The notes under the pieces: model-generated
Seen by the model: the letters and a program-made list of their open reading frames with translations, nothing else
Database searches by the model: none
Told to the model about the DNA's origin: nothing
In this document: piece after piece, positions 35,882-44,486 of the stretch
Numbering within the stretch: position 1 is the first letter of the stretch
Layout: each line of letters starts with the position of its first letter
Origin: NAT127 sp034717695
GTDB lineage: Bacteria > Pseudomonadota > Gammaproteobacteria > Pseudomonadales > Porticoccaceae
Reading direction: 5' to 3'
NCBI GenBank assembly: GCA_034717695.1
Contig: JAYELS010000080.1
Span: 10,433 to 74,432 of the forward strand
Length of the DNA stretch: 64,000 nt
Made by a program: the position numbers and the translations under genes

Positions 35882-36607
35882 TCAGGCGAGTCCGAGGAGG
35901 AACTTCGCCGTCCATTCCGGCTGGCCCACCAGAAAGGCGTGGTCGCCCTTGAGTTCGTGGACCGTCCAGCCGAGCTCCCTGGCGCGACCGTGGAGGGGCT
36001 TGATCACCGTGTCGGAGGCGGCGACGTAGTCCACCGGCTTGCCCTTCAGGGTTTCGGCGCCCACCGCCACCGGGGTGATGTTGCAGGTCAGGGGCATGTC
36101 GGAGAGGTGGTCGAGCAGCCACTGCTGGCGCTCGGGGGACATGTCCATGGGGTGCTGCCTGGCCATCTCCCGCTGCTGCAGGTGCACGCCGGCGCCCGGG
36201 GGAATCTGCCCGGCCTTGACCGCGGCGAGGGCGCCCTCCGCCTGCTCCTTGGGCACGAAACCCAGAGCCACGCCAACCGCCTCGCCGGTGTAGCAGATCA
36301 GCGAATCGAACAGCACCACGCGGCGCACGCGATCCCCGGCGCGGGCCACCACGCCCGGCAGGATGGCGCCGGAGTAGCTGTGGCCGACGAGGATGCAGTC
36401 GGTGATGTCTTCCTTCTCCAGCACGTTGACGATGTCGGTGACGTTCAGCTGGGGGTCGACATCGGCACTCAGCAGGTGCTCCCGCTCGCCAAAGCCGGTG
36501 TAGGTGGGGGTGTAGACGTCGTGGCCGGCGGCAAGCAGCGCGGGCTTGACGAATTTCCAGATCCAGCCGCCCATGCCACCGCCGTGGCAAAGTACATACG
36601 TGGCCAT
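35882..36607 (-). CDS. alpha/beta hydrolase, esterase-like
   Basis: 241 residues. Oxyanion 'HGGGMGGWIWKFVKPALLAA', cap entrance 'TPTYTGFGEREHLL', nucleophile elbow 'GHSYSGAI' with Ser, and C-terminal 'GDHAFLVGQPEW' with the catalytic His, so a complete triad is likely. It resembles small esterases and carbon-carbon hydrolases used on aromatic or terpenoid intermediates. ATG 36607 follows 'AAAGGAG' at six bases. It is divergent from the SDR at 36818 and lies at the left edge of the catabolic island, so an ester or ring-cleavage intermediate is a plausible substrate. Confidence 0.88.
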   Translation of the reverse strand: MATYVLCHGGGMGGWIWKFVKPALLAAGHDVYTPTYTGFGEREHLLSADVDPQLNVTDIVNVLEKEDITDCILVGHSYSGAILPGVVARAGDRVRRVVLFDSLICYTGEAVGVALGFVPKEQAEGALAAVKAGQIPPGAGVHLQQREMARQHPMDMSPERQQWLLDHLSDMPLTCNITPVAVGAETLKGKPVDYVAASDTVIKPLHGRARELGWTVHELKGDHAFLVGQPEWTAKFLLGLA

Positions 36608-36817
36608 TGTCAGACTCCTTTTATCGATGATTTGAAGGGTTTCATGGGTGTGTTGAACAGGTCCGCGGGCGACGGGCATTGCGGCGGCAGGGAGGGGCTG
36701 TGCATACTGCCGGGCCCGGCGCGACGGGGTGCGGAGGGGCAAATATACGGGTTATCCGCCCCCGGTTAAAGGTTTTCCGGCCCGCGCCCGGGGGACACAT
36801 CCATCACAGGGGGCAGC

Positions 36818-37606
36818 ATGAAAAAACTTTCCGAACGCACCGCCATCATCACCGGCGCCGGGGACGGCATCGGCCGGGCCATTGCCCGCCGCCTGGCCGG
36901 CGAGGGCGCCAACATCCTGGTGGCGGACATCGATGCCGACCATGGCGCGGCGGTGGCCCAGTCCCTGCGCGATGAGTTCGCCGTGGGCGCGGAGTTCCTC
37001 GCCACCGATGTGCGGGACAAGGCCCAGGTGCTCGCCATGGTGGACAGGGCCGTCGAACATTTTGGCGGCGTCGATATCCTGGTGAACAACGCCTGGGGCG
37101 GCGGCACCTTCCGCCGCGCCGAGAACAAGTCCGATGCCGAGATGCGGCACGGTCTCGACATGAACGTCTGGGCCTGCTTCTGGGCCATGCAGGCGGCCTT
37201 TCCCCACCTCAAGGCCAGTGGCCGGGGGCGGATCATCAACCTCTGCTCCATCAACGGGGTCAACGCCTACAGCGGCACCCTCGAGTACAACGTCGGCAAG
37301 GAGGCGCTGCGGGCCATGACCCGGAGCCTCGCCCGGGAGTGGGCCCCCCACCAGATCTGCGCCAACGTCATCTGCCCGGCGGCGATGACGGTGGCCCTGG
37401 TGAAGTTGCTGGAGCAGAGCCCGGAGCTCGCCCAGGGCGCCCAGCTGCCCCCCATGGGCCGCATCGGCGACCCGGACAGGGATATCGCCGGCGTGGCGTT
37501 GTTCCTCGCCAGTGACGACGCCTGCTTTGTCACCGGCAACACCCTGTTCGTGGATGGCGGCACCCATATCAACGGCGGCGGCTGGAACGTGGCGCTGCCG
37601 GAGTGA
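36818..37606 (+). CDS. short-chain dehydrogenase/reductase
   Basis: 262-residue NAD(P)-dependent oxidoreductase. Cofactor motif 'TGAGDGIGRA' at residues 12-21, an acidic 'VADIDADHG' after beta-2 that favours NAD(H), 'NNAWGGG', and the active-site 'NLCSINGV' followed by 'YNVGKEAL' (Y-x3-K). The catalytic Ser is in 'CSING'. C-terminal 'DACFVTGNTLFVDGGTHING' is typical. ATG 36818 after 'CAGGGGG'. A clean terminator follows at 37621. Likely oxidises a hydroxylated product of the neighbouring P450s. Confidence 0.92.
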   Translation: MKKLSERTAIITGAGDGIGRAIARRLAGEGANILVADIDADHGAAVAQSLRDEFAVGAEFLATDVRDKAQVLAMVDRAVEHFGGVDILVNNAWGGGTFRRAENKSDAEMRHGLDMNVWACFWAMQAAFPHLKASGRGRIINLCSINGVNAYSGTLEYNVGKEALRAMTRSLAREWAPHQICANVICPAAMTVALVKLLEQSPELAQGAQLPPMGRIGDPDRDIAGVALFLASDDACFVTGNTLFVDGGTHINGGGWNVALPE

Positions 37607-37620
37607 GGCCCACGCCAGTA

Positions 37621-37647
37621 AAAAGCCCGGATTTCCCGGGCTTTTTT
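37621..37647. terminator. bidirectional terminator between SDR and P450
   Basis: 'AAAAGCCCGG' / 'CCGGGCTTTT' with a five-base loop and a T-run on the plus strand; the A-run before it makes a T-run on the minus strand. It serves the convergent SDR and P450 genes. Confidence 0.9.
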
Positions 37648-37675
37648 GTCAATGGCAGGACCCTTTCGCCGACTG

Positions 37676-38893
37676 TCAGCCAAACAGCACGTAGAGGGGC
37701 TGCCAGGCCCGGGTGAAGAACCCCTTGAAGCGCGGCGGTTCGGCGTCGGGGTCGAGGCGCAGCCCCGGCAGGCGATCGAGCAGGGCCCTTATGCCCACCT
37801 TCATCTCCGCCCGGGCGAGGGCGGCGCCGATGCAGATGCGCGGGCCGGTGTTGAAGGCGATGTGGTCCCGGGGGCGGGGGCGGTCGAGGTCCACCCGGGC
37901 GGGGCAGCTGTAGTGGGCCGGGTCCCGGTTGGCGGCGGCGTTGATGGTGAACACGATCTGGTCCTTCCTGATCTGCTGGCCGCCGAGCTCGATATCCTGG
38001 TTGGCGATGCGGTAGCGGTACTCGACCGAGCCGTGGGTGCGCATCACCTCCTCGATGAAATTGTCCAGCAGCCTGCCATCCCTGTCGCTGTGGATCCGTT
38101 CGTACAGGGCGTGATCGGTGAGCAGCAGGTAGATGGCGTTGGCCATGGCGAGCACCGTGGTGTCGCTGCCCGCCAGGTACAGCTCCCGGCAGATGGCCAG
38201 CATGTCCGCCTCGCCGATCTCCCCGAACAGCTCCGGCGCCTCGCGCCACAGGCGGCCCAACAGGTCGTCCCCGGGGTTGTCGCGGCTCTTGCGGATGTAG
38301 GGCAGGAGAATGCCGTTGAGCTCCCGGGAGGCGGCGAGGGCGGCGTCGGTGGCCTCGGGGCCGAGGTAATGGCGACCGCCCGCCCAGTGCATGATGGTGT
38401 CGTGCAGTTCCACCACATGGGCCATGAAGTCGTCCCCCGGCGGGTCCATGCCGAACAGGGACATGAAGGTGCGACCGGGCAGGGGCTTGCAGAAGGCGCT
38501 GAACAGTTCCCCCCGGCCCCGGCCCTCGAGGCGGCCGAGCAGCAGATCGGTGACCGGCACGATGTGGTGCTCGGTGTAGGCGCGGATCGCCTCCGGGTTG
38601 AACAGCTTCATCAGGTAGCGGTGCATGCGGTCGTGCTCCTCCCCCTGGAGCACGGTGATATTGCGGGGCCCGCCCTTGACCTCGATCATGGTGGCGTCGG
38701 CGTCCGCGTAGGGGTGGCGGAACAGCTCCTCGTGGCTCAGCACGTATTTGCAGATATCGTGGGAAATCGCCAGCCAGCCCTTCATCTCCCCGTCCCAGTG
38801 GATCGGGCCAGTGGCGCGCAGCGCCTCGTAGAAGGGGTGGGGCACGCTGTCCTTGGTGGTTGTCAGTGAGGCGTGGGGGCAGCTGGATGACAT
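37676..38893 (-). CDS. cytochrome P450 (first paralogue)
   Basis: 405-residue soluble bacterial P450 monooxygenase. Heme ligand Cys354 in 'FNTGPRICIGAALARAE'; I-helix oxygen-activation motif 'LAGSDTTVLAMAN'; K-helix E-x-x-R in 'IEEVMRTHG'. No redox partner gene is nearby. Start ATG 38893 was chosen for 'GGGAGGAAACC' just upstream; an in-frame ATG 24 bases earlier is possible. The protein is clearly related to the P450 at 52463, sharing for example 'GGxxNIT-x2-QGEEH' and 'NPGDD'. Divergent from the TonB receptor, with a large inverted repeat between them. Confidence 0.95.
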   Translation of the reverse strand: MSSSCPHASLTTTKDSVPHPFYEALRATGPIHWDGEMKGWLAISHDICKYVLSHEELFRHPYADADATMIEVKGGPRNITVLQGEEHDRMHRYLMKLFNPEAIRAYTEHHIVPVTDLLLGRLEGRGRGELFSAFCKPLPGRTFMSLFGMDPPGDDFMAHVVELHDTIMHWAGGRHYLGPEATDAALAASRELNGILLPYIRKSRDNPGDDLLGRLWREAPELFGEIGEADMLAICRELYLAGSDTTVLAMANAIYLLLTDHALYERIHSDRDGRLLDNFIEEVMRTHGSVEYRYRIANQDIELGGQQIRKDQIVFTINAAANRDPAHYSCPARVDLDRPRPRDHIAFNTGPRICIGAALARAEMKVGIRALLDRLPGLRLDPDAEPPRFKGFFTRAWQPLYVLFG

Positions 38894-38948
38894 GGTTTCC
38901 TCCCGTGGAGAGAGCATTGTTATGGGTGTGGGTCGCACTGGACTGTGG

Positions 38949-38966
38949 CCCGGGGCGCGCCCCGGG
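38949..38966. repeat. 18-base perfect palindrome in P450/receptor gap
   Basis: 'CCCGGGGCGCGCCCCGGG' is self-complementary over nine bases per side. It lies 56 bases before the P450 start and directly beside the 18-bp inverted repeat at 38970. It may be a transcript hairpin in the P450 leader or a binding site. Confidence 0.6.
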
Positions 38967-38969
38967 ACA

Positions 38970-39019
38970 CCTCACCAAAGATAGCCGGCACCTCTGGCAG
39001 TCGGCTATCTTTAGTGAGG
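38970..39019. promoter_or_regulatory. 18-bp inverted repeat, probable operator
   Basis: Left arm 'CCTCACCAAAGATAGCCG' (38970-38987) and right arm 'CGGCTATCTTTAGTGAGG' (39002-39019) are complementary at 17 of 18 positions around a 14-base centre. It lies between the divergent P450 (start 38893) and TonB receptor (start 39179), upstream of candidate -10 elements on both sides ('CATAAC' at 38924-38919 leftward, 'TATAAA' at 39083-39088 rightward). The arm core CTATCTTT(G/A)G recurs at 44381. Confidence 0.7.
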
Positions 39020-39178
39020 TACCCGTTGGCGGTCGGCCGTTCTATGGTCAGGGTGTCACGGCTGTACTCGATGACCTTAACCTATAAAACCAAGGCGTAT
39101 TCACCGATGAAAAAGGCTCGCGATTTCGCTTTCCGCTCAGCTCAAACCACCAAGATAAGCCATCCAATGGGGGAACCT

Positions 39179-41416
39179 ATGTCCAACACACATTCGCTCG
39201 CATCCTATCCAATGACCAGACTGGCCACCGCGCTGTCCCTGGCCGCGTCCCTGGTGGTACCGGGCGCCCTGGCCCAGGAGCAGGCCGCCGAGACCCAGGC
39301 GCGGTCGAGCCTCCTGGAGGAGATCGTGGTCCGCGCCCGCAAGAAGGCCGAGGGCGAGGCGGCCCAGGATACACCCATCGCCATGACCGCCTTCGGCGAG
39401 GCCCAGTTCAAGGCGGTGTTCGCCGACGATCTCGGGGACCTCGGCATGATGTCCCCCAACGTGGAGCTGAAACCGTCCAGCCAGGTGGGCAACCAGAACT
39501 TCACCATCCGCGGCATGGGTGTGTCCGGCACCACCCCGTCCGATTCCCCGGCGGTGGGTGTGTTCCAGAACGGCGTGTTCTGGGGCGTCAACTACGGCTC
39601 CCTGCTCGACACCTTCGACGTGGAATCCGTCGAGATCCTGCGGGGCCCCCAGGGCACCCTGTTCGGTCGCAACGTGACCGGCGGTGCCGTGGTGGTGCGC
39701 ACCAAGCGCCCCGATGGGGAATTTGGCCTCGACGCCGAGGCGGTGATGGGCAACTACGGCCGCCAGGACATCGCCGTGGGCATCCAGGGCCCCCTGGTGG
39801 AGGGCCTGCTGTCCGGCCGCCTGGCGGTGTTGAAGCGCGGCCACGACGGCTACTACAACAACCTGGAGAAGGGCGGGGATGACTTCGGCAAGACCGATTC
39901 CACCGTTGCCCGCGCCACCCTGACCCTGACCCCCACCGAGAACTTCGACGCCACCCTGATCGTCGAGGGCTACGAGGAGGATGGCGACTCGGTGGCCGCC
40001 ATTGGCTTCGAGGTGCCCGGCAACCTGCCCTACAACAACGGCTTCCGCCAGCCCGATGACTGGTGGGATATCCGCCTCGACAACCCCGGCGAGTCCGACA
40101 TCGAGGTGGATTCCTTCACCCTGGAGATGAACTGGGATCTGGGCCACGGGGTGATCACCGCGATCAGCGGCTACCGCGACCTGTCGGTCTACAACCACAC
40201 CGACTTCGACGGCTCGGGCTTCAGCGGCTTCAACCAGAGCATCGACCTGGAGCAGGACCAGTTCTCCCAGGAGATCCGCTACGCTTCCACCTTCTCCGAC
40301 TGGGTCGAGTTCACCCTCGGCGCCTACCACTTCGAGCAGGAGCAGGACTACCGGGAGGGCCGCGCCCTCAACAACGGCGCCAACGTGTTTGCCTCCGGCA
40401 ACCACATGGAGCAGGATTCCCAGGCACTCTTCGGCGAAGTGGATTTCACTTTCGCCGAGCAGTGGGTGCTCACCGTCGGCGGCCGCTACACCCAGGAGAA
40501 CATCGAGGCCCAGACCGTGCCCTTCGGCGGCTGCCCCCTCGACACCTCCATCGCCGATCCCAAGCTGCGCATCCGCGACCTGTCCCTGCCCTGCAACCTC
40601 GGCCCCACCGGCGATGATGACTGGAACGACTTCTCGCCGAAACTGGGCCTCACCTGGACGCCGGACGAGAACCACCTGGTCTACGCCACCGCCACCCGGG
40701 GCTTCCGCTCCGGCGGTTTCAGCCTCAGGGGCAACAACCTGCTGCCGCCCTTCGACTCCGAGGAGGTGACCGCCCTGGAACTGGGCTACAAGGGCGACTG
40801 GTTCGACAACCGCCTGCGGGTCAACGCCGCCATCTACAGCAACGACTACGACGATCTGCAGCGCACCATCCTGGTGCCGAGCGGCGTGGGCGTCACCCAG
40901 TCCACCGGCAACGCTGCCCAGGCCAGCATCGACGGCTTTGAAATCGACCTGGTGGCCCAGCTCACCGACCAGCTGGTGCTGACCGTCGGCTACGGCTACA
41001 CCGACGCCTCCTTCGACGAGTACGAGGGCTTCGACGTGACCGGGGATGGCGTGCCCGATCCCGGTATCGCCAAGGGCCTCGACTTCACCCGGGTGCCGGA
41101 GGATTCCTACAGCGCCCAGCTGCTCTACGACTACCCCACCAGCAATGGCGGCAACATCAACGTGCGGCTGGCGGGCACCTACACCGACTCCCAGTGGTTC
41201 GATGACCGCAACACCATCCTCGAACCCTCCTACACGGTGGTGGATGCCAGCGTCACCTACACCCTGCCGAAGGAGCAGTGGAAGGTCTCGGTGTTCGGCA
41301 AGAACCTCGGCGACGAGGAATACGCCTACTGGGGATCGAGCCTCGGTGCCCTCGGCGCCAACCGCTTCGGCGGCGCGCCCCGCACCACCGGCATCAAGGT
41401 CACCTACGAGTACTGA
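39179..41416 (+). CDS. TonB-dependent outer membrane receptor (first)
   Basis: 745-residue receptor for energised uptake across the outer membrane. Signal peptide 'LATALSLAASLVVPGALAQ', TonB-box-like 'LEEIVVRARKKAEG', plug domain with 'NFTIRGMG' and 'VEILRGPQGTLFGRNVTGG', then a 22-strand barrel. Typical barrel motifs: 'ATATRGFRSGGFSLRG' and the end 'APRTTGIKVTYEY', with a C-terminal aromatic residue. It belongs to the large family used by sphingomonads and marine gammaproteobacteria for diverse hydrophobic or siderophore substrates; the substrate is not deducible. The frame is open upstream, but ATG 39179 after 'GGGGGA' begins the signal peptide. Confidence 0.94.
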   Translation: MSNTHSLASYPMTRLATALSLAASLVVPGALAQEQAAETQARSSLLEEIVVRARKKAEGEAAQDTPIAMTAFGEAQFKAVFADDLGDLGMMSPNVELKPSSQVGNQNFTIRGMGVSGTTPSDSPAVGVFQNGVFWGVNYGSLLDTFDVESVEILRGPQGTLFGRNVTGGAVVVRTKRPDGEFGLDAEAVMGNYGRQDIAVGIQGPLVEGLLSGRLAVLKRGHDGYYNNLEKGGDDFGKTDSTVARATLTLTPTENFDATLIVEGYEEDGDSVAAIGFEVPGNLPYNNGFRQPDDWWDIRLDNPGESDIEVDSFTLEMNWDLGHGVITAISGYRDLSVYNHTDFDGSGFSGFNQSIDLEQDQFSQEIRYASTFSDWVEFTLGAYHFEQEQDYREGRALNNGANVFASGNHMEQDSQALFGEVDFTFAEQWVLTVGGRYTQENIEAQTVPFGGCPLDTSIADPKLRIRDLSLPCNLGPTGDDDWNDFSPKLGLTWTPDENHLVYATATRGFRSGGFSLRGNNLLPPFDSEEVTALELGYKGDWFDNRLRVNAAIYSNDYDDLQRTILVPSGVGVTQSTGNAAQASIDGFEIDLVAQLTDQLVLTVGYGYTDASFDEYEGFDVTGDGVPDPGIAKGLDFTRVPEDSYSAQLLYDYPTSNGGNINVRLAGTYTDSQWFDDRNTILEPSYTVVDASVTYTLPKEQWKVSVFGKNLGDEEYAYWGSSLGALGANRFGGAPRTTGIKVTYEY

Positions 41417-41440
41417 TGGCCTGATACGGTCGCCACCACG

Positions 41441-41477
41441 CAAAACCCCCGGCCTGTTGGGCCGGGGGTTTTGTTTT
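41441..41477. terminator. bidirectional terminator between receptor and regulator
   Basis: Fourteen-base perfect stem 'CAAAACCCCCGGCC' / 'GGCCGGGGGTTTTG' with a five-base loop and T-run, between the convergent TonB receptor and LuxR-type regulator genes. Confidence 0.92.
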
Positions 41478-41534
41478 TGTGACCTTGAAAAATTACCCCA
41501 GGTGTCCCGTCGCGGGTCTCTCAACTGCCGCCCG

Positions 41535-44255
41535 TCAGGGTATCAACCCCAGCTTGCGGGCCTTGTCGATGGCGCGGGTGCGGGGCCGCGTGCCGAGCTT
41601 GTCGTAGATCTGCTGCATGTACCACTTGATGGAGCCCTCGGTCATCCCCAGGCGGCTGGCGATCTCCCGGTTGCGCAGGCCGTGGCCGGCCATGGTGAGG
41701 ATCTTCAGCTCGTTGTTGGTGAGGCTGTCGTGCAGGCCCTCGGTGTCCGCCGCGGTGGCCAACAGCTCGGTATCGGTGGCGCCCTCGAAGATGCGCAGCA
41801 GCTCGCTGGCGAAGGTCTCGGCGGGCTCGGCGGTCACCGGCTGCAGGCCGTAGGCCTGGGTGAGCAGGGTTTTGACCAGCGCGCCCTCGTCGATAAAGCT
41901 GCGCCGCAGGGCGCTCGCCGCGCCGTGGGCCAGGGCTTCCCGCAGGGGGCGCTGGGCCTCGCTCTCCTGGCCGTCGAGAAAGTACAGCTGGGCGTGGAGC
42001 AGGTCCCAGCGCACCAGGGAGCGAATGGCTCCCCGCTTGGCGCAAAAGGCCCGCCAGTGCTTGGCCACGTGGAGGCCGTCGGCGATGGACTTGCGGGCGA
42101 GGGCAATGCGCACCCAGGCGCTCGCCAGCAGCTCGTCGCTGGTGGTGACGCCGGGGTGGGGCAGCATGTCGCGGCCGGGGATCAGGATGCCGGACTGGCG
42201 GGCATAGCGGATGGCGCCGTTGACGTCGCCGTCCTGGATCAGGTAGCGGATGCGCTCGTTGACCAGGGCGAGGCGGAAGCGCTCCAGATCCCGGTCGAGG
42301 GCGATCACCATGCCGCCGTCCAGGGCCCCCAGGGCCTCGTCGTGGTTGCCCCGGGCGCGGTGCAGGCGGGCGAGGGTCAAGACCCCGGGCATGAGTTGAT
42401 CGATGTAGCCCATCTTGCGGGCCGAGGGCAGGGCGTCCGCCAGGAGTTGCTCGGCCCGTTGCAGGTCGTTGCCCTCGTAGGCGAGTTCCGCCAGGGGCAG
42501 GGCGGGCAGGGCGGCGATGGCGGAGCGGGCACCGGCGTAGCGGATGCCCTTGTCGAGGCCGCCCTCGAGGGTCTCCATGGCGGCGGCGGTCTTGCCGGCA
42601 AAGAACAGCGAGGGCCCGAGGTCGGCCCGGAGGGCCGGCACCAGGAAGGCGTAGGGGGAGCGGCTTTCGACACCCTTCACCGAGAGCCACAACTGCTCCA
42701 GGTCGTCGAGCTTGTACTGCTCCCGCCGGGACAGCAGCAGGTGGCAGTAGGTGGTGCCCACCATGTAGGGGTGGGTCATCTCCGGGTAGTCGTCGAGCAG
42801 CTGGCGGCATTGCTTTTCGAGGGTGACCACATCGTCCCGGGCGGAGGTCAGCAGCATGCGGCGGTGCAGCAGCAGGTAGCGCAATTCGCGGATCTGGGCA
42901 TCCCCAAGAGCCCCTTCGGCTTCCAGCTGGTCGATGAGGGCGCTGGTGGTGGCGAGGATCTCCTCGCTTTTCTCGAAGCGCATGCCCCGGGTGTGGAACC
43001 ACGACAGGGTGAGCAGGGTGCGCGGCTGGCGGTTCAGTACCGCCTCGGGGATCTTGCCGGCAAAGCGCGCCACCAGGCGGATGTTGCCGTTGTAGGTGAA
43101 ATCGTGGCAGCTCGCCTCCAGCAGGCTCGCGGCGTGGGTCATGTCGCCGGATTGCAGGGCGTGTTCCATGGCCTCGGTGACGAAACCCTCCTCCTGCAAC
43201 CAGCGGCTGGCGCGCAGATGGAGCTGTTGTTTGAGGGCCGGGTCGCTCTCCCCCAGCTGCCGCGCCAGATAGTTGGCGAACAGGTGGTGATAGCGGTACC
43301 AGTGGCGCTCCTCGTCGAGCTGGAACAGGAACAGCCCCTTGGCTTCCACCTCGTTGATCATGGCGCGGGCGTCGTCGCTGCCGGTGACGGCGTTGCACAG
43401 CTCGGGGCAGAAGCGCTCGAGAATGCAGGTTTTGACCATGAAATCCCGGATCGCGCTGTTCTGGGGCGACAGCACCTCCTCGGAAAAATACTCCGCCACG
43501 GTGCGGTTGCGACCGTTCACGGTGCCGAGCAATTTGTCCGGCGCGACGCCCCGGCGCATGGCGAGGCTGGCGAGCTTGAGGCCGGTGATCCAGCCCTCGG
43601 TGCCCGCCACCAGGTCGGCGAGGGTCGCGTCCTGAATCGCCTCGCTGGTGTTCTGGTCGAGGAACTCGCGGGTTTCCTGCAGGCTGAATTTCAGCGCCTG
43701 GGCGTCGATCTCCACCACCGCGTCCATGGCCCGGGCGCGGGCGAGGGGCAGCTTCGGGGTGGTGCGGCTGGCGATGTAGAAGTGCATGCCGTCGGGGGAT
43801 TGCTCCAGCAATTCGCCGATGGCGGCCACGGCGTCGTCGCCGAGCAGGTGAAAATCGTCGATGAACACGTGGCAGGGTTCGGCGCGGCTGTCGAGCAGAT
43901 CGAGGAGTCGGTCGAGCAGGTAATCGGCGGGGATGATGTTGTCGTTGTAGAGCAGCTCGCCGAGGTCGCCGCCATTGCCGGGGGCGCCATCGCCGATGGC
44001 GGCGAGCAGGTAGGCGAGCAGGTCGCCGGCGTCGTTCAAGGTCTTGTCCACCGTCAGCCAGCAGGGACCCTTGCCTTGGTCCCTGAGGGCCTGGTACCAC
44101 TGCAGCAAGAGGCTCGACTTGCCAAAGCCCGCCGGCGCCATCAGCAGGGTCAGGCGCGCCCGCGCCGCATCGCCGAGGCGATTGACCAATCGCGGCCGCT
44201 CGGTGAGGGGGAAGAGGATGGCCGGTGGCCGGAGTTTGACGCGCTGGATTCGCAT
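41535..44255 (-). CDS. MalT/AcoK-like LuxR-family ATP-dependent activator
   Basis: 906-residue STAND-type transcription activator. N-terminal P-loop 'LLMAPAGFGKSSLLLQWYQA' at roughly residues 35-55, 'FIDDFHLLGDDAVAAIGELL' as Walker B, then a winged-helix and a TPR-like superhelix for inducer sensing. The C-terminal LuxR helix-turn-helix is 'LTNNELKILTMAGHGLRNRE' followed by 'IASRLGMTEGSIKWYMQQIY'. Layout and length match MalT/AcoK (about 900). ATG 44255 begins 'MRIQRVKLRPPAI'; the longer frame to 45353 runs antisense to the hydratase gene. It is divergent from the carboxylase operon and probably controls it. Confidence 0.92.
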   Translation of the reverse strand: MRIQRVKLRPPAILFPLTERPRLVNRLGDAARARLTLLMAPAGFGKSSLLLQWYQALRDQGKGPCWLTVDKTLNDAGDLLAYLLAAIGDGAPGNGGDLGELLYNDNIIPADYLLDRLLDLLDSRAEPCHVFIDDFHLLGDDAVAAIGELLEQSPDGMHFYIASRTTPKLPLARARAMDAVVEIDAQALKFSLQETREFLDQNTSEAIQDATLADLVAGTEGWITGLKLASLAMRRGVAPDKLLGTVNGRNRTVAEYFSEEVLSPQNSAIRDFMVKTCILERFCPELCNAVTGSDDARAMINEVEAKGLFLFQLDEERHWYRYHHLFANYLARQLGESDPALKQQLHLRASRWLQEEGFVTEAMEHALQSGDMTHAASLLEASCHDFTYNGNIRLVARFAGKIPEAVLNRQPRTLLTLSWFHTRGMRFEKSEEILATTSALIDQLEAEGALGDAQIRELRYLLLHRRMLLTSARDDVVTLEKQCRQLLDDYPEMTHPYMVGTTYCHLLLSRREQYKLDDLEQLWLSVKGVESRSPYAFLVPALRADLGPSLFFAGKTAAAMETLEGGLDKGIRYAGARSAIAALPALPLAELAYEGNDLQRAEQLLADALPSARKMGYIDQLMPGVLTLARLHRARGNHDEALGALDGGMVIALDRDLERFRLALVNERIRYLIQDGDVNGAIRYARQSGILIPGRDMLPHPGVTTSDELLASAWVRIALARKSIADGLHVAKHWRAFCAKRGAIRSLVRWDLLHAQLYFLDGQESEAQRPLREALAHGAASALRRSFIDEGALVKTLLTQAYGLQPVTAEPAETFASELLRIFEGATDTELLATAADTEGLHDSLTNNELKILTMAGHGLRNREIASRLGMTEGSIKWYMQQIYDKLGTRPRTRAIDKARKLGLIP

Positions 44256-44360
44256 GGCATGCCCGATTGCGTGGAGCCTGTGTCCCGGCGGATGTCGGGC
44301 CGGGACGCCAGGGCCGGAGGTTATCACGCCCCGTGGGGGAGCGGAATCGACGCCACCGCC

Positions 44361-44395
44361 CGCGGACTTTTCCGCGATTTCTATCTTTGGATAGG
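44361..44395. promoter_or_regulatory. inverted repeats between regulator and hydratase operon
   Basis: Two adjacent symmetric elements: 'CGCGGA' / 'TCCGCG' around CTTT (44361-44376) and 'CTATC' / 'GATAG' around TTTG (44381-44394). The second reads 'CTATCTTTGGATAGG', close to both arms of the 38970 inverted repeat (CTATCTTTGGTGAGG and CTATCTTTAGTGAGG). It sits 126 bases from the regulator start and 92 bases before the hydratase start. Confidence 0.6.
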
Positions 44396-44486
44396 ACGTG
44401 GCGGCGCCATTCGAGGTGAACACTGTCGGCATCGAAAACCCCCTGGCCGGGGTGCTCCGCGCCCCGGCCAGCCAGCGAGGAGAATA

